A stretch of 19,161 nt of DNA from positions 1 to 19,161 of the forward strand of contig DASSWN010000167.1 of assembly GCA_035704905.1 (NCBI GenBank), read 5' to 3'. The translations under genes and the position numbers were made by a program. This DNA is from DASSWG01 sp035704905. GTDB taxonomy: Bacteria > Bacteroidota > Bacteroidia > Flavobacteriales > Flavobacteriaceae. The notes beneath the pieces are model-generated. The model had not been told where the DNA came from. It did not search any database and worked only from the letters and a program-made list of their open reading frames with translations. Numbering within the stretch: the first letter of the stretch is position 1; every line of letters starts with the position of its first letter. This document shows, piece by piece, positions 8,921-15,969 of the stretch.

Positions 8921-9745
8921 TTACTGCCCGCTTCCATTCACAAAAGCCTCCATTACTTCTTGGCTCACGCCCATATTGGAGAAACCTCCATCATTGTATA
9001 AATTTTGAAGCGTCACTTTTTTGGTCAGATCCGAAAACAAACTCACGGTGTAATTGGCGCAATCCAAAGCCGTAGCATTTCCCAAAGGCGACATTTTATC
9101 CGCATAAGCGATAAATCCGTCGAAACCTTTCACGCCTTGTCCAGCCGTAGTTGGCGTTGGCGATTGTGATATGGTGTTCACCCGTACATTTTTCTCCTTT
9201 CCGAAGAAATAGCCAAAACTTCTGGCGATAGATTCCAAATAGGCTTTATTATCGGCCATATCGTTATAATCGGGAAAAACACGTTGTGCCGCCATATAAG
9301 TCAGCGCAACAATGCTTCCCCATTCGTTCATGGCATCTTGGTGATACAAGGCTTGCATGGTTTTGTGAAAGGAAACCGCCGAAACATCCCATCCTTTTTC
9401 GGTAAAATCGTAATTCATGTCGGTATAATGAATTCCTTTCCGAACATTTACTGACATTCCGATGGAATGCAATACAAAATCAAGTTTACCACCGAGGATT
9501 TCAACAGATTTTTCCACCAAATTTTTCAAATCTTCCGTTTTGGTAGCGTCGGCAGGAATGATTTCTGCTCCGGTTTTTTCCGCAAGTTGCTTGATCGAGC
9601 CCATCCGCATTGCGATCGGCGCATTGGTCAATACAAATTTCCCGCCTTCTTCGTGAATGCGTTCCGCGGTTTTCCACGCAATGGAATTTTCATCCAAAGC
9701 TCCGAAAATGATTCCTCTTTTTCCTTTAAGTAGGTTATATGCCAT
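8921..9745 (-). CDS. fabI: Enoyl-[acyl-carrier-protein] reductase FabI
   Basis: This NADH-dependent enzyme reduces trans-2-enoyl-ACP in the last step of each round of type II fatty acid elongation, in the cytoplasm. The 274-residue protein is a Rossmann-fold short-chain dehydrogenase-like enzyme of the usual FabI length. It has the N-terminal nucleotide-binding segment GIIFGALDENSIAW (11-24), HSIGMS (93-98), and the FabI catalytic pattern with Tyr150 and the Tyr160-x6-Lys167 pair in DYNDMADNK. The frame is open upstream to an ATG at 9844 that overlaps the recN stop as ATGA. However, those 33 extra residues come from a 7-nt repeat array and do not match the family, so the start at 9745 (MAYNLLKGKRG) is preferred. 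A TATCTTTA promoter-like box just upstream agrees. It is the last gene of the housekeeping run. Confidence 0.96.
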   Translation of the reverse strand: MAYNLLKGKRGIIFGALDENSIAWKTAERIHEEGGKFVLTNAPIAMRMGSIKQLAEKTGAEIIPADATKTEDLKNLVEKSVEILGGKLDFVLHSIGMSVNVRKGIHYTDMNYDFTEKGWDVSAVSFHKTMQALYHQDAMNEWGSIVALTYMAAQRVFPDYNDMADNKAYLESIARSFGYFFGKEKNVRVNTISQSPTPTTAGQGVKGFDGFIAYADKMSPLGNATALDCANYTVSLFSDLTKKVTLQNLYNDGGFSNMGVSQEVMEAFVNGSGQ

Positions 9746-9770
9746 GATTTTTTGGTTTTTGTTGAATGTG

Positions 9771-9778
9771 TAAAGATA
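9771..9778 (-). promoter_or_regulatory. Candidate -7 promoter element for fabI
   Basis: The minus strand reads TATCTTTA, one base off the Bacteroidota -7 consensus TAnnTTTG. It is placed to start a transcript some 15-20 nt before the fabI ATG at 9745. No clear -33 TTG was found at the right distance. If real, fabI can be made independently of recN, and the 33-residue upstream extension would not be translated from this RNA. Confidence 0.4.
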
Positions 9779-9779
9779 G

Positions 9780-9849
9780 CAAGAATTGGGAATTAGCGAA
9801 TAGGAATTAGCGAAAAGCCTCATCGCTTTTTCCTCTTCGCTCATCGCTC
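9780..9849 (-). repeat. Degenerate 7-nt-period array, 10 units, recN-fabI junction
   Basis: Read on the minus strand from 9849 the DNA divides without a gap into GAGCGAT, GAGCGAA, GAGGAAA, AAGCGAT, GAGGCTT, TTCGCTA, ATTCCTA, TTCGCTA, ATTCCCA, ATTCTTG. Two sub-families are visible: GAGCGAN and an alternating TTCGCTA/ATTCCNA. The recN stop codon (9841-9843) lies across units 1 and 2, so the array begins inside the coding sequence. Confidence 0.75.
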
Positions 9850-11502
9850 ATTTTCCATCAAAGCTTTTGCGTGGGCTATTGCCGAAGCATGCTTTTCATT
9901 CCCACCCAGCATTCCGGCGAGTTCCAAAATGCGTTCTTCCTCTTTCAACCGAACAATATTTGTTTCGGTTTTGTCGTTTTTGTTTTCTTTGAAAACTTTG
10001 TAGTGATGCCGGCCTTTTGCCGCAATTTGTGGTAAATGCGTAATGGAAATCACTTGCATTTGATTTCCCATGGACCGCAAAATAGTTCCCATTTTTTGCG
10101 CTATTTCACCCGAAACACCGGTGTCGATTTCGTCAAAAATAATGGTGGGCAATTTCGAGTATTCCGCCAAAATGCTTTTGATGGCCAAGGTAATTCGCGA
10201 AAGTTCACCGCCGGAAGCTACTTTTTTCAAATCGTTGAAAGCACTTCCTTTATTGGCGGCCAATTTCCATTCCATTTCATCATTGCCCCTATCGGTGAAA
10301 ATTTCTTTTGAATGGATCGAAATTTTCAATCGGGCTTCGGCCATACCCAGTTCTCCAAGGATTTTTTCTATGGAACCAATGAATTTCGGAACAACTTTTA
10401 TCCGCTGCTGATGAAGGTTTTCTGCCAATTTCGAAGTTTCTGATTTGGCACTTTCAAGTTTCTCTTCCAATTTTGCCAACGTTTCTTTAGCATTTTCACT
10501 AATGTCAAGCTTTTCCGTCAAATCTTCTTGAATTGCAAGCAGTTCTTCCACGGTGGCAACATTGTGCTTTTTCTGAAGGTTGTATATTTCTTGCAAACGC
10601 TGGTTTAACAGAGCCAGTGTTTCCGGATCGTCATCGACCTTTAACAAAGCGTTTTCCAATTCTTGGAGGACATCTTCCAATTCCAATTGCACGCTTTCCA
10701 CACGTTCAAAAAGCGATTGGTAATTTGTCGAAAAATGTTGGATACGGCCCAAACGGATTTTTATTTCACGTAATTCGGCCAAATTCCCGACTTCTTCCCG
10801 CTGCAATAGTTCCATGGCTTCCCCCAAATTTTCTTTCAGGGTTTCCACATTGTCAAGTTGTTTTTGTTCTTCCTCCAATTCTTCCTGAAGCCGCGGTTTC
10901 AAATTTGCCGCGCGCAGTTCGTTCAACAGGAATAAATTGTAATCATAAACCGCCGCGGCTTCTTTTTGTTGAATTTTTAAAGATTCAAAATCATGTTTCA
11001 GTTTATTGAAATTTTGAAAACTTTCCCGATAACTTTTTAGAAGCAAAGCATTTCCGGCCAGGGCATCAACAATACTGAACCGATATTCCACATCGCCCAA
11101 AGAAAGGGTTTCGTGTTGGCTGTGAACATCGATCAAACGACTACCAAGAGCAGCCAAAACAGAAAGGTTTACCGGCGAATCGTTAACAAAAGCACGTGAT
11201 TTCCCCGAAGGAAGAATTTCGCGCCGAATGATGGTTTCAGGTTCATAATCCAACTCTTGTTCCTCAAAAAATTTTTTCAGGTTATAATCGGAGATTGCGA
11301 AATTTCCTTCTACGACACATTTTTTCCCAGTGTTGCGCACTGTGGACAAATCGGCACGGTTTCCCAATAGTAATGAAAGTGCACCCAACAAAATAGATTT
11401 CCCCGCGCCGGTTTCGCCCGTGATAATCGTGAGCCCATCTTGAAGTTGCAAAGTTACATCCTCAATCAACGCAAAATTCTTTATGGAAAGGGAGGTTATC
11501 AA
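9841..11502 (-). CDS. recN: DNA repair protein RecN (TTG start)
   Basis: RecN is an SMC-like ATPase that acts in double-strand break repair. With the start at 11502 the protein has 553 residues, the length of E. coli RecN. It shows the Walker A motif GETGAGKS (29-36), a long central coiled coil rich in Glu, Lys and Leu, then the ABC signature ASGGELSRI, the Walker B stretch TIIFDEIDTGVSG and a switch-like THLPQIA. The start is TTG at 11500-11502: the following ITSLSIKNFALIEDV lines up with the usual RecN N-terminus with TTG at the Met position. A longer frame from a TTG at 11610 would add 36 residues encoded by a 7-nt repeat array and overlap DUF4835, so it is rejected. No ATG exists near the conserved N-terminus. 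Confidence 0.93.
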   Translation of the reverse strand: MITSLSIKNFALIEDVTLQLQDGLTIITGETGAGKSILLGALSLLLGNRADLSTVRNTGKKCVVEGNFAISDYNLKKFFEEQELDYEPETIIRREILPSGKSRAFVNDSPVNLSVLAALGSRLIDVHSQHETLSLGDVEYRFSIVDALAGNALLLKSYRESFQNFNKLKHDFESLKIQQKEAAAVYDYNLFLLNELRAANLKPRLQEELEEEQKQLDNVETLKENLGEAMELLQREEVGNLAELREIKIRLGRIQHFSTNYQSLFERVESVQLELEDVLQELENALLKVDDDPETLALLNQRLQEIYNLQKKHNVATVEELLAIQEDLTEKLDISENAKETLAKLEEKLESAKSETSKLAENLHQQRIKVVPKFIGSIEKILGELGMAEARLKISIHSKEIFTDRGNDEMEWKLAANKGSAFNDLKKVASGGELSRITLAIKSILAEYSKLPTIIFDEIDTGVSGEIAQKMGTILRSMGNQMQVISITHLPQIAAKGRHHYKVFKENKNDKTETNIVRLKEEERILELAGMLGGNEKHASAIAHAKALMENER

Positions 11503-11598
11503 TTGGGAGTTAGGAGTTGTGAGTGATGAGTTGTGAGTTATAAATTGTGATTTAGGGAAATTACTGAAAACTAAAAACTGAACACTAAAAACTAAAAA
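11501..11598 (-). repeat. Degenerate 7-nt-period array, 14 units, DUF4835-recN junction
   Basis: The minus strand splits without a gap into fourteen heptamers: TTTTTAG, TTTTTAG, TGTTCAG, TTTTTAG, TTTTCAG, TAATTTC, CCTAAAT, CACAATT, TATAACT, CACAACT, CATCACT, CACAACT, CCTAACT, CCCAATT. The first block is TTTTNAG-like, the second CACAACT-like, and both keep the same phase. The first unit holds the TAG stop of DUF4835 and the last supplies the TT of the TTG start of recN, so the array exactly fills the gap between the two genes. Confidence 0.85.
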
Positions 11599-12479
11599 AC
11601 ATTCCGCCAATTTTTGCTGTATTGTGGGGAAAGATTATTCAAAACATCCACCACTTCCGAAACATCGACCGAGGGGCCGTCAGAAAATATTTTTTCAATT
11701 TCGTTGGCTTTTGCGTCAAAAAAAGAACGGATTGCAATGGAACTGGTTCGGTTGGGGCTAATTTCGCCCATTTGCAGAATGGCATCGGCAATTTTCTGTT
11801 TTCCAGTTTTCACATCTGCATACATCACATCCAAGCCTTCGCGGTGATAAACATACAATGCAGATCGAAAATTTTCAAGACTTGGCGAAAGCAAATCTTC
11901 ATTCAATTGAAAACGCGATTGATTGCCGCCCGTGGGTTTCCAACCCGGATAATTGCTTCGTTGCGCCGTACTCACAATTTGTTCGGCTTCCTGAAAATAA
12001 TCCGATCCGCCGAGTGGTGAGAAAGTATCGGCATCGAAGCCCAAAATCGTGTAAATATAATAACTCACCACAGAAACCAAATTGGAATCGAAATTATTCG
12101 GGTTGTATTTTAAAGGTTCGAATTCAATATATTGAAACGAAAATTGTTCATCTTTAAAATTAAAAACGGGGGTGATCATCGAAGATCCATAAACCGGCCT
12201 CGAAGACTGAATTTGAATGCTTCCGGTGAAATTTCCAGAATCATATTCTTTAATAGTGATGAAGATGCTGCAATTTATTTTCTCATAATTTTTGAATTTC
12301 TCCCCGGTCCAATTTTTCTGGTTTACAAATTCGGAAAGCGAATTTTGCAGGGTTTTGAAAATCGTCAATCCGGTTTGCCCGGTTTGTCGTGCGTTCACTT
12401 CCACTTGGCAGTTTATTTCCTGCGCAATTCCCAAGTTGCAAAAAAACAGGCACGCAAATATGATCAACAGGTTTTTCAT
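11592..12479 (-). CDS. DUF4835 family exported protein (PorD-like, T9SS-associated family)
   Basis: This 295-residue protein has a signal peptide at 1-19 (hydrophobic core, cut after GIA or AQ), no lipobox Cys and no membrane segment in the mature part, so it should lie in the periplasm or at the outer membrane. The mature part starts with EINCQVEVN and contains the Thr/Phe/Lys-rich KTLQNSLSEFVNQKNW stretch typical of DUF4835. From memory, some annotation schemes call this family PorD and link it to type IX secretion; I cannot verify that here, so no symbol is given. The ATG overlaps the coaBC stop by 4 bp (ATGA), implying translational coupling. Its stop codon TAG is formed inside the first unit of a 7-nt repeat array. 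The context, next to coaBC and recN, matches the usual Bacteroidota arrangement as I recall it. Confidence 0.85.
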   Translation of the reverse strand: MKNLLIIFACLFFCNLGIAQEINCQVEVNARQTGQTGLTIFKTLQNSLSEFVNQKNWTGEKFKNYEKINCSIFITIKEYDSGNFTGSIQIQSSRPVYGSSMITPVFNFKDEQFSFQYIEFEPLKYNPNNFDSNLVSVVSYYIYTILGFDADTFSPLGGSDYFQEAEQIVSTAQRSNYPGWKPTGGNQSRFQLNEDLLSPSLENFRSALYVYHREGLDVMYADVKTGKQKIADAILQMGEISPNRTSSIAIRSFFDAKANEIEKIFSDGPSVDVSEVVDVLNNLSPQYSKNWRNVF

Positions 12480-13678
12480 GGAAGGGTTTTTATTAATTCA
12501 TCGATAATATCTTTGGCCACATCAACTTTGGATTTCACATCAAATTCCAGTATTTCAGAAGGTTTGACGATGCTTATTTTATTGGTTTCACTTTGAAAAC
12601 CGGCGCCTTTGTCGTTGAGCGAATTTAAAACAATAAAATCCAAATTCTTTTTTTTCAGCTTCTTTTTTGCGTTTTCCAATTCATTTTCCGTTTCCAAAGC
12701 AAAGCCGACAAGAACTTGATTTTTCTTTCTATTCCCCAGGGAAAGCAGAACATCTGGAGTAGGTTCACATTCAATTGTAAACGCGCCTTCGGTTTTCTTT
12801 ATTTTCTGATTTGCGATTTTTTTAGGCCGATAATCTGCCACCGCGGCCGCCGCAATAACGGCATGCATCTTTTCAAAATGAAGGTTCGCCTCACGATGAA
12901 GATCTTCCGCAGAAACAATGTGACAAATTTCTACTTGGGAATGTTGTAATTGCAAATGTGTGGGGCCCGTAATAAGCAGAACTTCGGCACCCAAATTCGC
13001 AGCAACTTCCGCCAGGGCAAAACCCATTTTCCCGCTGGAATAATTTCCAATAAAACGCACGGGGTCAATTGCTTCATAAGTGGGCCCGGCGGTGATCATT
13101 ATTTTCTTTCCTTTTAAAGGAAGGCTTGATAAGATATTTTGTTCAATAAAGGAAACAATTTCTTCAGGTTCGGCCATTCTACCCTCGCCCACCAAACCAC
13201 TTGCCAATTCGCCACTCTTGGCTTTGATCACACTATTTCCGAAACCCGACAATTTTTCCAGATTGTTTTTCGTGGAGAAATGTCGGTACATATCCAAATC
13301 CATTGCGGGCGCAATATAAACGGGGCATTTCGCGGAAAGATAGGTCGCTATTAAAAAATTATCGCTGGTGCCCGAAACCATTTTTGACAAGGTATTGGCC
13401 GTGGCGGGAGCAATAACCATGAGATCGGCCCACAGAGCCAATTCCACGTGATTGTTCCACTGTTCATGTTCTTCCTCTTTTGTAAAAGAAGAAAAAACTT
13501 CATTTTTTGAAAGGGTGGAAAGGGTAAGAGGAGTAACGAAATCTTTGGCCGATGGGGTTAAAACCACTTTCACCTCGGCGCCGGCTTTTACGAACAAGCG
13601 AACCAGAAATGCGGATTTGTAAGCGGCAATGCCCCCGGTGATCCCCAAAAGTATATGCTTGCCGCTTAAAATGTCCAT
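12476..13678 (-). CDS. coaBC: Bifunctional phosphopantothenoylcysteine decarboxylase / phosphopantothenate-cysteine ligase CoaBC
   Basis: CoaBC makes 4'-phosphopantetheine for coenzyme A: CoaB joins phosphopantothenate to cysteine using CTP, and the flavoprotein CoaC decarboxylates the product. The 400-residue protein is full length. CoaC (about 1-185) has the FMN motif GITGGIAAYK (12-21), the conserved His77 in NHVEL, PAMDLDM (124-130) and ELASGLVGEGRMAEP (157-171). CoaB (about 188-400) has ITAGPTYEAIDPVRFI (195-210), NYSSGKMG (212-219), AAAVADYRP, KIKK (292-295) and LVGFALET. Two CoaC positions differ from the E. coli pattern: Asp127 where PxMN has Asn, and Ser160 where the active-site Cys is expected. 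The gene begins 3 nt after the rpoZ stop and overlaps DUF4835 by 4 bp. Confidence 0.96.
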   Translation of the reverse strand: MDILSGKHILLGITGGIAAYKSAFLVRLFVKAGAEVKVVLTPSAKDFVTPLTLSTLSKNEVFSSFTKEEEHEQWNNHVELALWADLMVIAPATANTLSKMVSGTSDNFLIATYLSAKCPVYIAPAMDLDMYRHFSTKNNLEKLSGFGNSVIKAKSGELASGLVGEGRMAEPEEIVSFIEQNILSSLPLKGKKIMITAGPTYEAIDPVRFIGNYSSGKMGFALAEVAANLGAEVLLITGPTHLQLQHSQVEICHIVSAEDLHREANLHFEKMHAVIAAAAVADYRPKKIANQKIKKTEGAFTIECEPTPDVLLSLGNRKKNQVLVGFALETENELENAKKKLKKKNLDFIVLNSLNDKGAGFQSETNKISIVKPSEILEFDVKSKVDVAKDIIDELIKTLP

Positions 13679-13681
13679 GGA

Positions 13682-14014
13682 TTATTGTTCCTCCGTCTTG
13701 GTATTTCGGTAGTAAATTTTTCCTTCAAGCCACTCTTGAACAGCCAAAGCATGAGGTTTTGGAAGCCGCTCGTAAAATTTTGAAACCTCTATTTGTTCTT
13801 TGTTCTCAAAAATTTCGTCCAAGCTGTCATTGTACGTGGCGAATTCATCGAGTTTTTCCAACAATTCGGTTTTGATATCGCTGTTTATTTGTGTTGCCCG
13901 TTTTGAAATAATGGAAATGGCTTCATAAATATTGTTGGTTGGCGCATCGACCAAATTTTTATCAAGGGTAACTGTGCTAATCGCTGCACCGCTGTTTTTC
14001 AAATTAATGCTCAT
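13682..14014 (-). CDS. rpoZ: DNA-directed RNA polymerase omega subunit (Rpb6-like, Bacteroidota type)
   Basis: This small 110-residue protein matches the Bacteroidota omega/Rpb6 family, which helps assemble and stabilise RNA polymerase around beta prime. The core segment NIYEAISIISKRATQINSDI carries the conserved Ala-Arg-Ala-type helix of omega. The C-terminal part, PKPHALAVQEWLEGKIYYR, is an extension seen in this phylum's version, which is longer than the 91-residue E. coli protein. The ATG overlaps the bamD stop by 4 bp (ATGA) and the stop lies 3 nt before coaBC, so the three are almost certainly co-transcribed and translationally coupled. Low overall similarity to proteobacterial omega is normal for the group. 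Confidence 0.9.
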   Translation of the reverse strand: MSINLKNSGAAISTVTLDKNLVDAPTNNIYEAISIISKRATQINSDIKTELLEKLDEFATYNDSLDEIFENKEQIEVSKFYERLPKPHALAVQEWLEGKIYYRNTKTEEQ

Positions 14015-14835
14015 GTTGTTTTGTTTTTAAATTCTTTCAATCGGGTTTGAATATCTTGAAAATAGGTAGTCGCTTGCTCAGTAAATTCCCCTTGCGGATA
14101 ATATTTAGTGTATTTTTCGTATTCTTCCAAAGCTCTTTCCAAGCGTTCTTCCATTAGGTATTTATAGCTGTTAATTGCTAGTAAATAAGCAGATTCAAAT
14201 TTATAATAATAGGCTTTTTCCCTGTAAATCGAACCGGGATAATCTAAAATAAAATTGTCCATCGCCTCGATTGCAGCCTTGTAATGCAAGGTGTGATGAT
14301 ATTGTTTGGCGATTTCGTAGGCCTTTTTTTCCAGTTTTGTTTGCAACTCTTGCGCCATTCTGTTGGCTTCGTCATAAAATTCGCCTTCAGGATAGCTGTC
14401 CAAATAAGTTTGCAGTTTGAAAATCCCTTTTTTCGTATCGGTTTGGTCCAAACTGTAACGTGGCGAAACTTCATAATAACTTTTTGCGCTTTTGAACAAG
14501 GCTTCTTCGGTTTTTTCACTCTCGGGATATGCTTTTGCAAAGCGCTCGAATTGATAACCCGCCGTGTAATAATCCCTCAACTGATAATAGGAATCGGCAT
14601 ATAAAAAGGAAAGTTTTTGGCCTTGGGCCTTTCCCCTATATTTATTGATGATTTGTTCCTGTAAGCGCAATGATTTCTTGAAATATCTGTCTTTTCCGGT
14701 TTCCTTTCCCTTCTCGTAAAGTTGTACCGCCAATTCATATTTCGCATTGTCGTCATCTTTTTTCAAGACCTTTTGGTAGCGCCCGCAAGATGCCAATAAC
14801 AGAACGGCGAAACCTAAAACAAATAAATTCTTCAT
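14011..14835 (-). CDS. bamD: Outer-membrane assembly lipoprotein BamD
   Basis: BamD is the essential lipoprotein partner of BamA in folding outer-membrane beta-barrels, anchored to the inner face of the outer membrane. The protein is 274 residues from the chosen start. It opens with a lipoprotein signal peptide with lipobox LASC followed by GRYQKVLK, very typical of Bacteroidota BamD. The rest is a TPR-like helical repeat region with motifs such as YADSYYQLRDYYTAGYQFERF and a C-terminal ERALEEYEKYTKYYPQG. An ATG 15 nt upstream (14850) would add MFLNQ. The start at 14835 gives a normal signal peptide and leaves room for a short leader after the TACTTTTG promoter box at 14855-14862. It heads the operon with rpoZ, coaBC and DUF4835, overlapping rpoZ by 4 bp. 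Confidence 0.94.
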   Translation of the reverse strand: MKNLFVLGFAVLLLASCGRYQKVLKKDDDNAKYELAVQLYEKGKETGKDRYFKKSLRLQEQIINKYRGKAQGQKLSFLYADSYYQLRDYYTAGYQFERFAKAYPESEKTEEALFKSAKSYYEVSPRYSLDQTDTKKGIFKLQTYLDSYPEGEFYDEANRMAQELQTKLEKKAYEIAKQYHHTLHYKAAIEAMDNFILDYPGSIYREKAYYYKFESAYLLAINSYKYLMEERLERALEEYEKYTKYYPQGEFTEQATTYFQDIQTRLKEFKNKTT

Positions 14836-14854
14836 TTGGTTCAAAAACATTTTG

Positions 14855-14862
14855 CAAAAGTA
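14855..14862 (-). promoter_or_regulatory. Promoter -7 element for the bamD-rpoZ-coaBC operon
   Basis: The minus strand reads TACTTTTG, an exact match to the Bacteroidota -7 consensus TAnnTTTG, 19 nt before the bamD ATG at 14835. A transcript would start close to 14850, making that alternative ATG almost leaderless and favouring 14835. No strong -33 TTG is seen at the expected spacing. Confidence 0.6.
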
Positions 14863-14916
14863 CTGTTTTGTAACGGATTATTAAAATTTTTATTTGAAGT
14901 GAAAGGAAGAAAAATG

Positions 14917-14995
14917 GAACGCAGATGACGCTGATTTTTATGATCAGATAAGATTTTATCGGTGATTATCAGCATTTTCTGCGTTATCTGCGTTC
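14917..14995. repeat. Imperfect inverted-repeat element between dapA and bamD, overlapping the dapA stop
   Basis: The left arm (14917-14935) begins GAACGCAGATGACG and ends CTGAT. The right arm (14968-14995), reverse-complemented, begins GAACGCAGATAACG and ends GCTGAT, with about nine extra bases between. A small inner hairpin GATAA/TTATC lies between the arms. The 'CGCAGAT' theme is familiar from flavobacterial intergenic repeats. The right arm overlaps the last codons of dapA and contributes its TAA stop. In the transcript it would form a stable hairpin, but no U-run follows, so it is not a standard terminator. Confidence 0.8.
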
Positions 14996-15868
14996 TATTT
15001 CATCCACAAACTCACCGATTTTTCCCGACAAGTTTTCACTGGCGGAAACTAGCGGCAACCGAACATGTTTGCCGGCCAAGCCCAATTTCTCGAAAACCGC
15101 TTTGATCCCGGCGGGGTTTCCTTCCGCGAAAATCAGTTCAATAGCCGGGGCCAATTTATAATGCAATTTGTAGGCTTCGGAAACTTTTCCTTCCAACCCA
15201 AACCTAATAAGATTTGAAAATTCCGTTGGAAATCCTTCACCGATAACCGAAATAACGCCGGCCCCGCCCGCCAAAACCATGGGCAAGGCAATCATATCGT
15301 CGCCGGAAATCACCAAAAAGTCTTGTGGCACCAAGGAAATCAGTTTCATTGCCTGAACAATATCGCCGGCAGCTTCTTTGATTCCGATAATATTTTTGAA
15401 ATCGTTTGCCAAACGCGCCACGGTTTCGGGCAGTATATTGGAAGCCGTCCGTCCCGGCACATTGTACAAAATAATGGGCAAGGGCGAATTTTCAGAAAGA
15501 GCCTTGAAATGCTGATAAATTCCTTCTTGCGTCGGTTTGTTGTAATATGGGGAAACAGACAGAACTGCTTGAAAATCGGTAGTGTTTACAGACTTTAAAT
15601 CATTGATTACCTCCGCCGTATTGTTTCCGCCAACGCCCAAAACCAAAGGCAATTTTCCGTTATTGGCAGTGACTATGGTTTCAATCACCAGTTGCTTTTC
15701 TTCTTTGTTAAGGGTTGCACTCTCGGCCGTTGTGCCCAAGACCACAAGATAATCGATTCCATTTTCGATCTGGAATTTCACGATGTTCTTTAAGGCGTCC
15801 ACATCAACGGATAAATCTTTTTTAAAGGGGGTGATGAGCGCGACGCCGGTTCCGATCAGGTTTTTCAT
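14984..15868 (-). CDS. dapA: 4-hydroxy-tetrahydrodipicolinate synthase DapA
   Basis: DapA condenses pyruvate with aspartate semialdehyde, the first committed step of the diaminopimelate/lysine pathway, in the cytoplasm. The 294-residue TIM barrel has the normal length. Seen are GTTAES (45-50, pyruvate-binding Thr46/Thr47), SPYYNKP (106-112, with Tyr109 of the proton relay), YNVPGRT (135-141, Tyr135 and Arg140) and the Schiff-base Lys164 in GIKEAAGD, then VISGDD. The start is MKNLIGTGVALITPF, as usual for the family. The last codons (Glu-Arg-Arg-stop) fall within the right arm of an inverted-repeat element. Upstream, 201 nt of repeat-filled DNA separates it from the DUF6913-type gene. I found no good promoter box within the repeats, so co-transcription with that gene is possible. 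Confidence 0.96.
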   Translation of the reverse strand: MKNLIGTGVALITPFKKDLSVDVDALKNIVKFQIENGIDYLVVLGTTAESATLNKEEKQLVIETIVTANNGKLPLVLGVGGNNTAEVINDLKSVNTTDFQAVLSVSPYYNKPTQEGIYQHFKALSENSPLPIILYNVPGRTASNILPETVARLANDFKNIIGIKEAAGDIVQAMKLISLVPQDFLVISGDDMIALPMVLAGGAGVISVIGEGFPTEFSNLIRFGLEGKVSEAYKLHYKLAPAIELIFAEGNPAGIKAVFEKLGLAGKHVRLPLVSASENLSGKIGEFVDEIERR

Positions 15869-15886
15869 GGGTTTGAAAAGTTAATT

Positions 15887-15956
15887 AGTTTTAAGTCAAA
15901 AGTCGTAAGTCGTTGAGTAATCAGTTTTGAACCTTGATCCTTAAATGTTGAATTTT
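15887..15956 (+). repeat. Degenerate 7-nt-period array, 10 units, upstream of dapA
   Basis: The plus strand splits without a gap into AGTTTTA, AGTCAAA, AGTCGTA, AGTCGTT, GAGTAAT, CAGTTTT, GAACCTT, GATCCTT, AAATGTT, GAATTTT. The first four units share AGTNNNA/T; the later ones are more degenerate but keep the phase. It begins 19 nt upstream of the dapA ATG and so occupies the expected dapA promoter or leader. It is the third array of this kind in the window. Confidence 0.65.
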
Positions 15957-15969
15957 GTTTTTTTTCATT

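Noticed and set aside
11503..11610. A longer recN frame starting at TTG 11610
   Set aside because: The extra 36 residues are encoded by the 7-nt repeat array, overlap DUF4835 and make the protein longer than the family; the conserved N-terminus begins at 11502.
14836..14850. The upstream ATG at 14850 as the bamD start
   Set aside because: It would put five residues before a normal lipoprotein signal peptide and leave almost no leader after the promoter box at 14855-14862.
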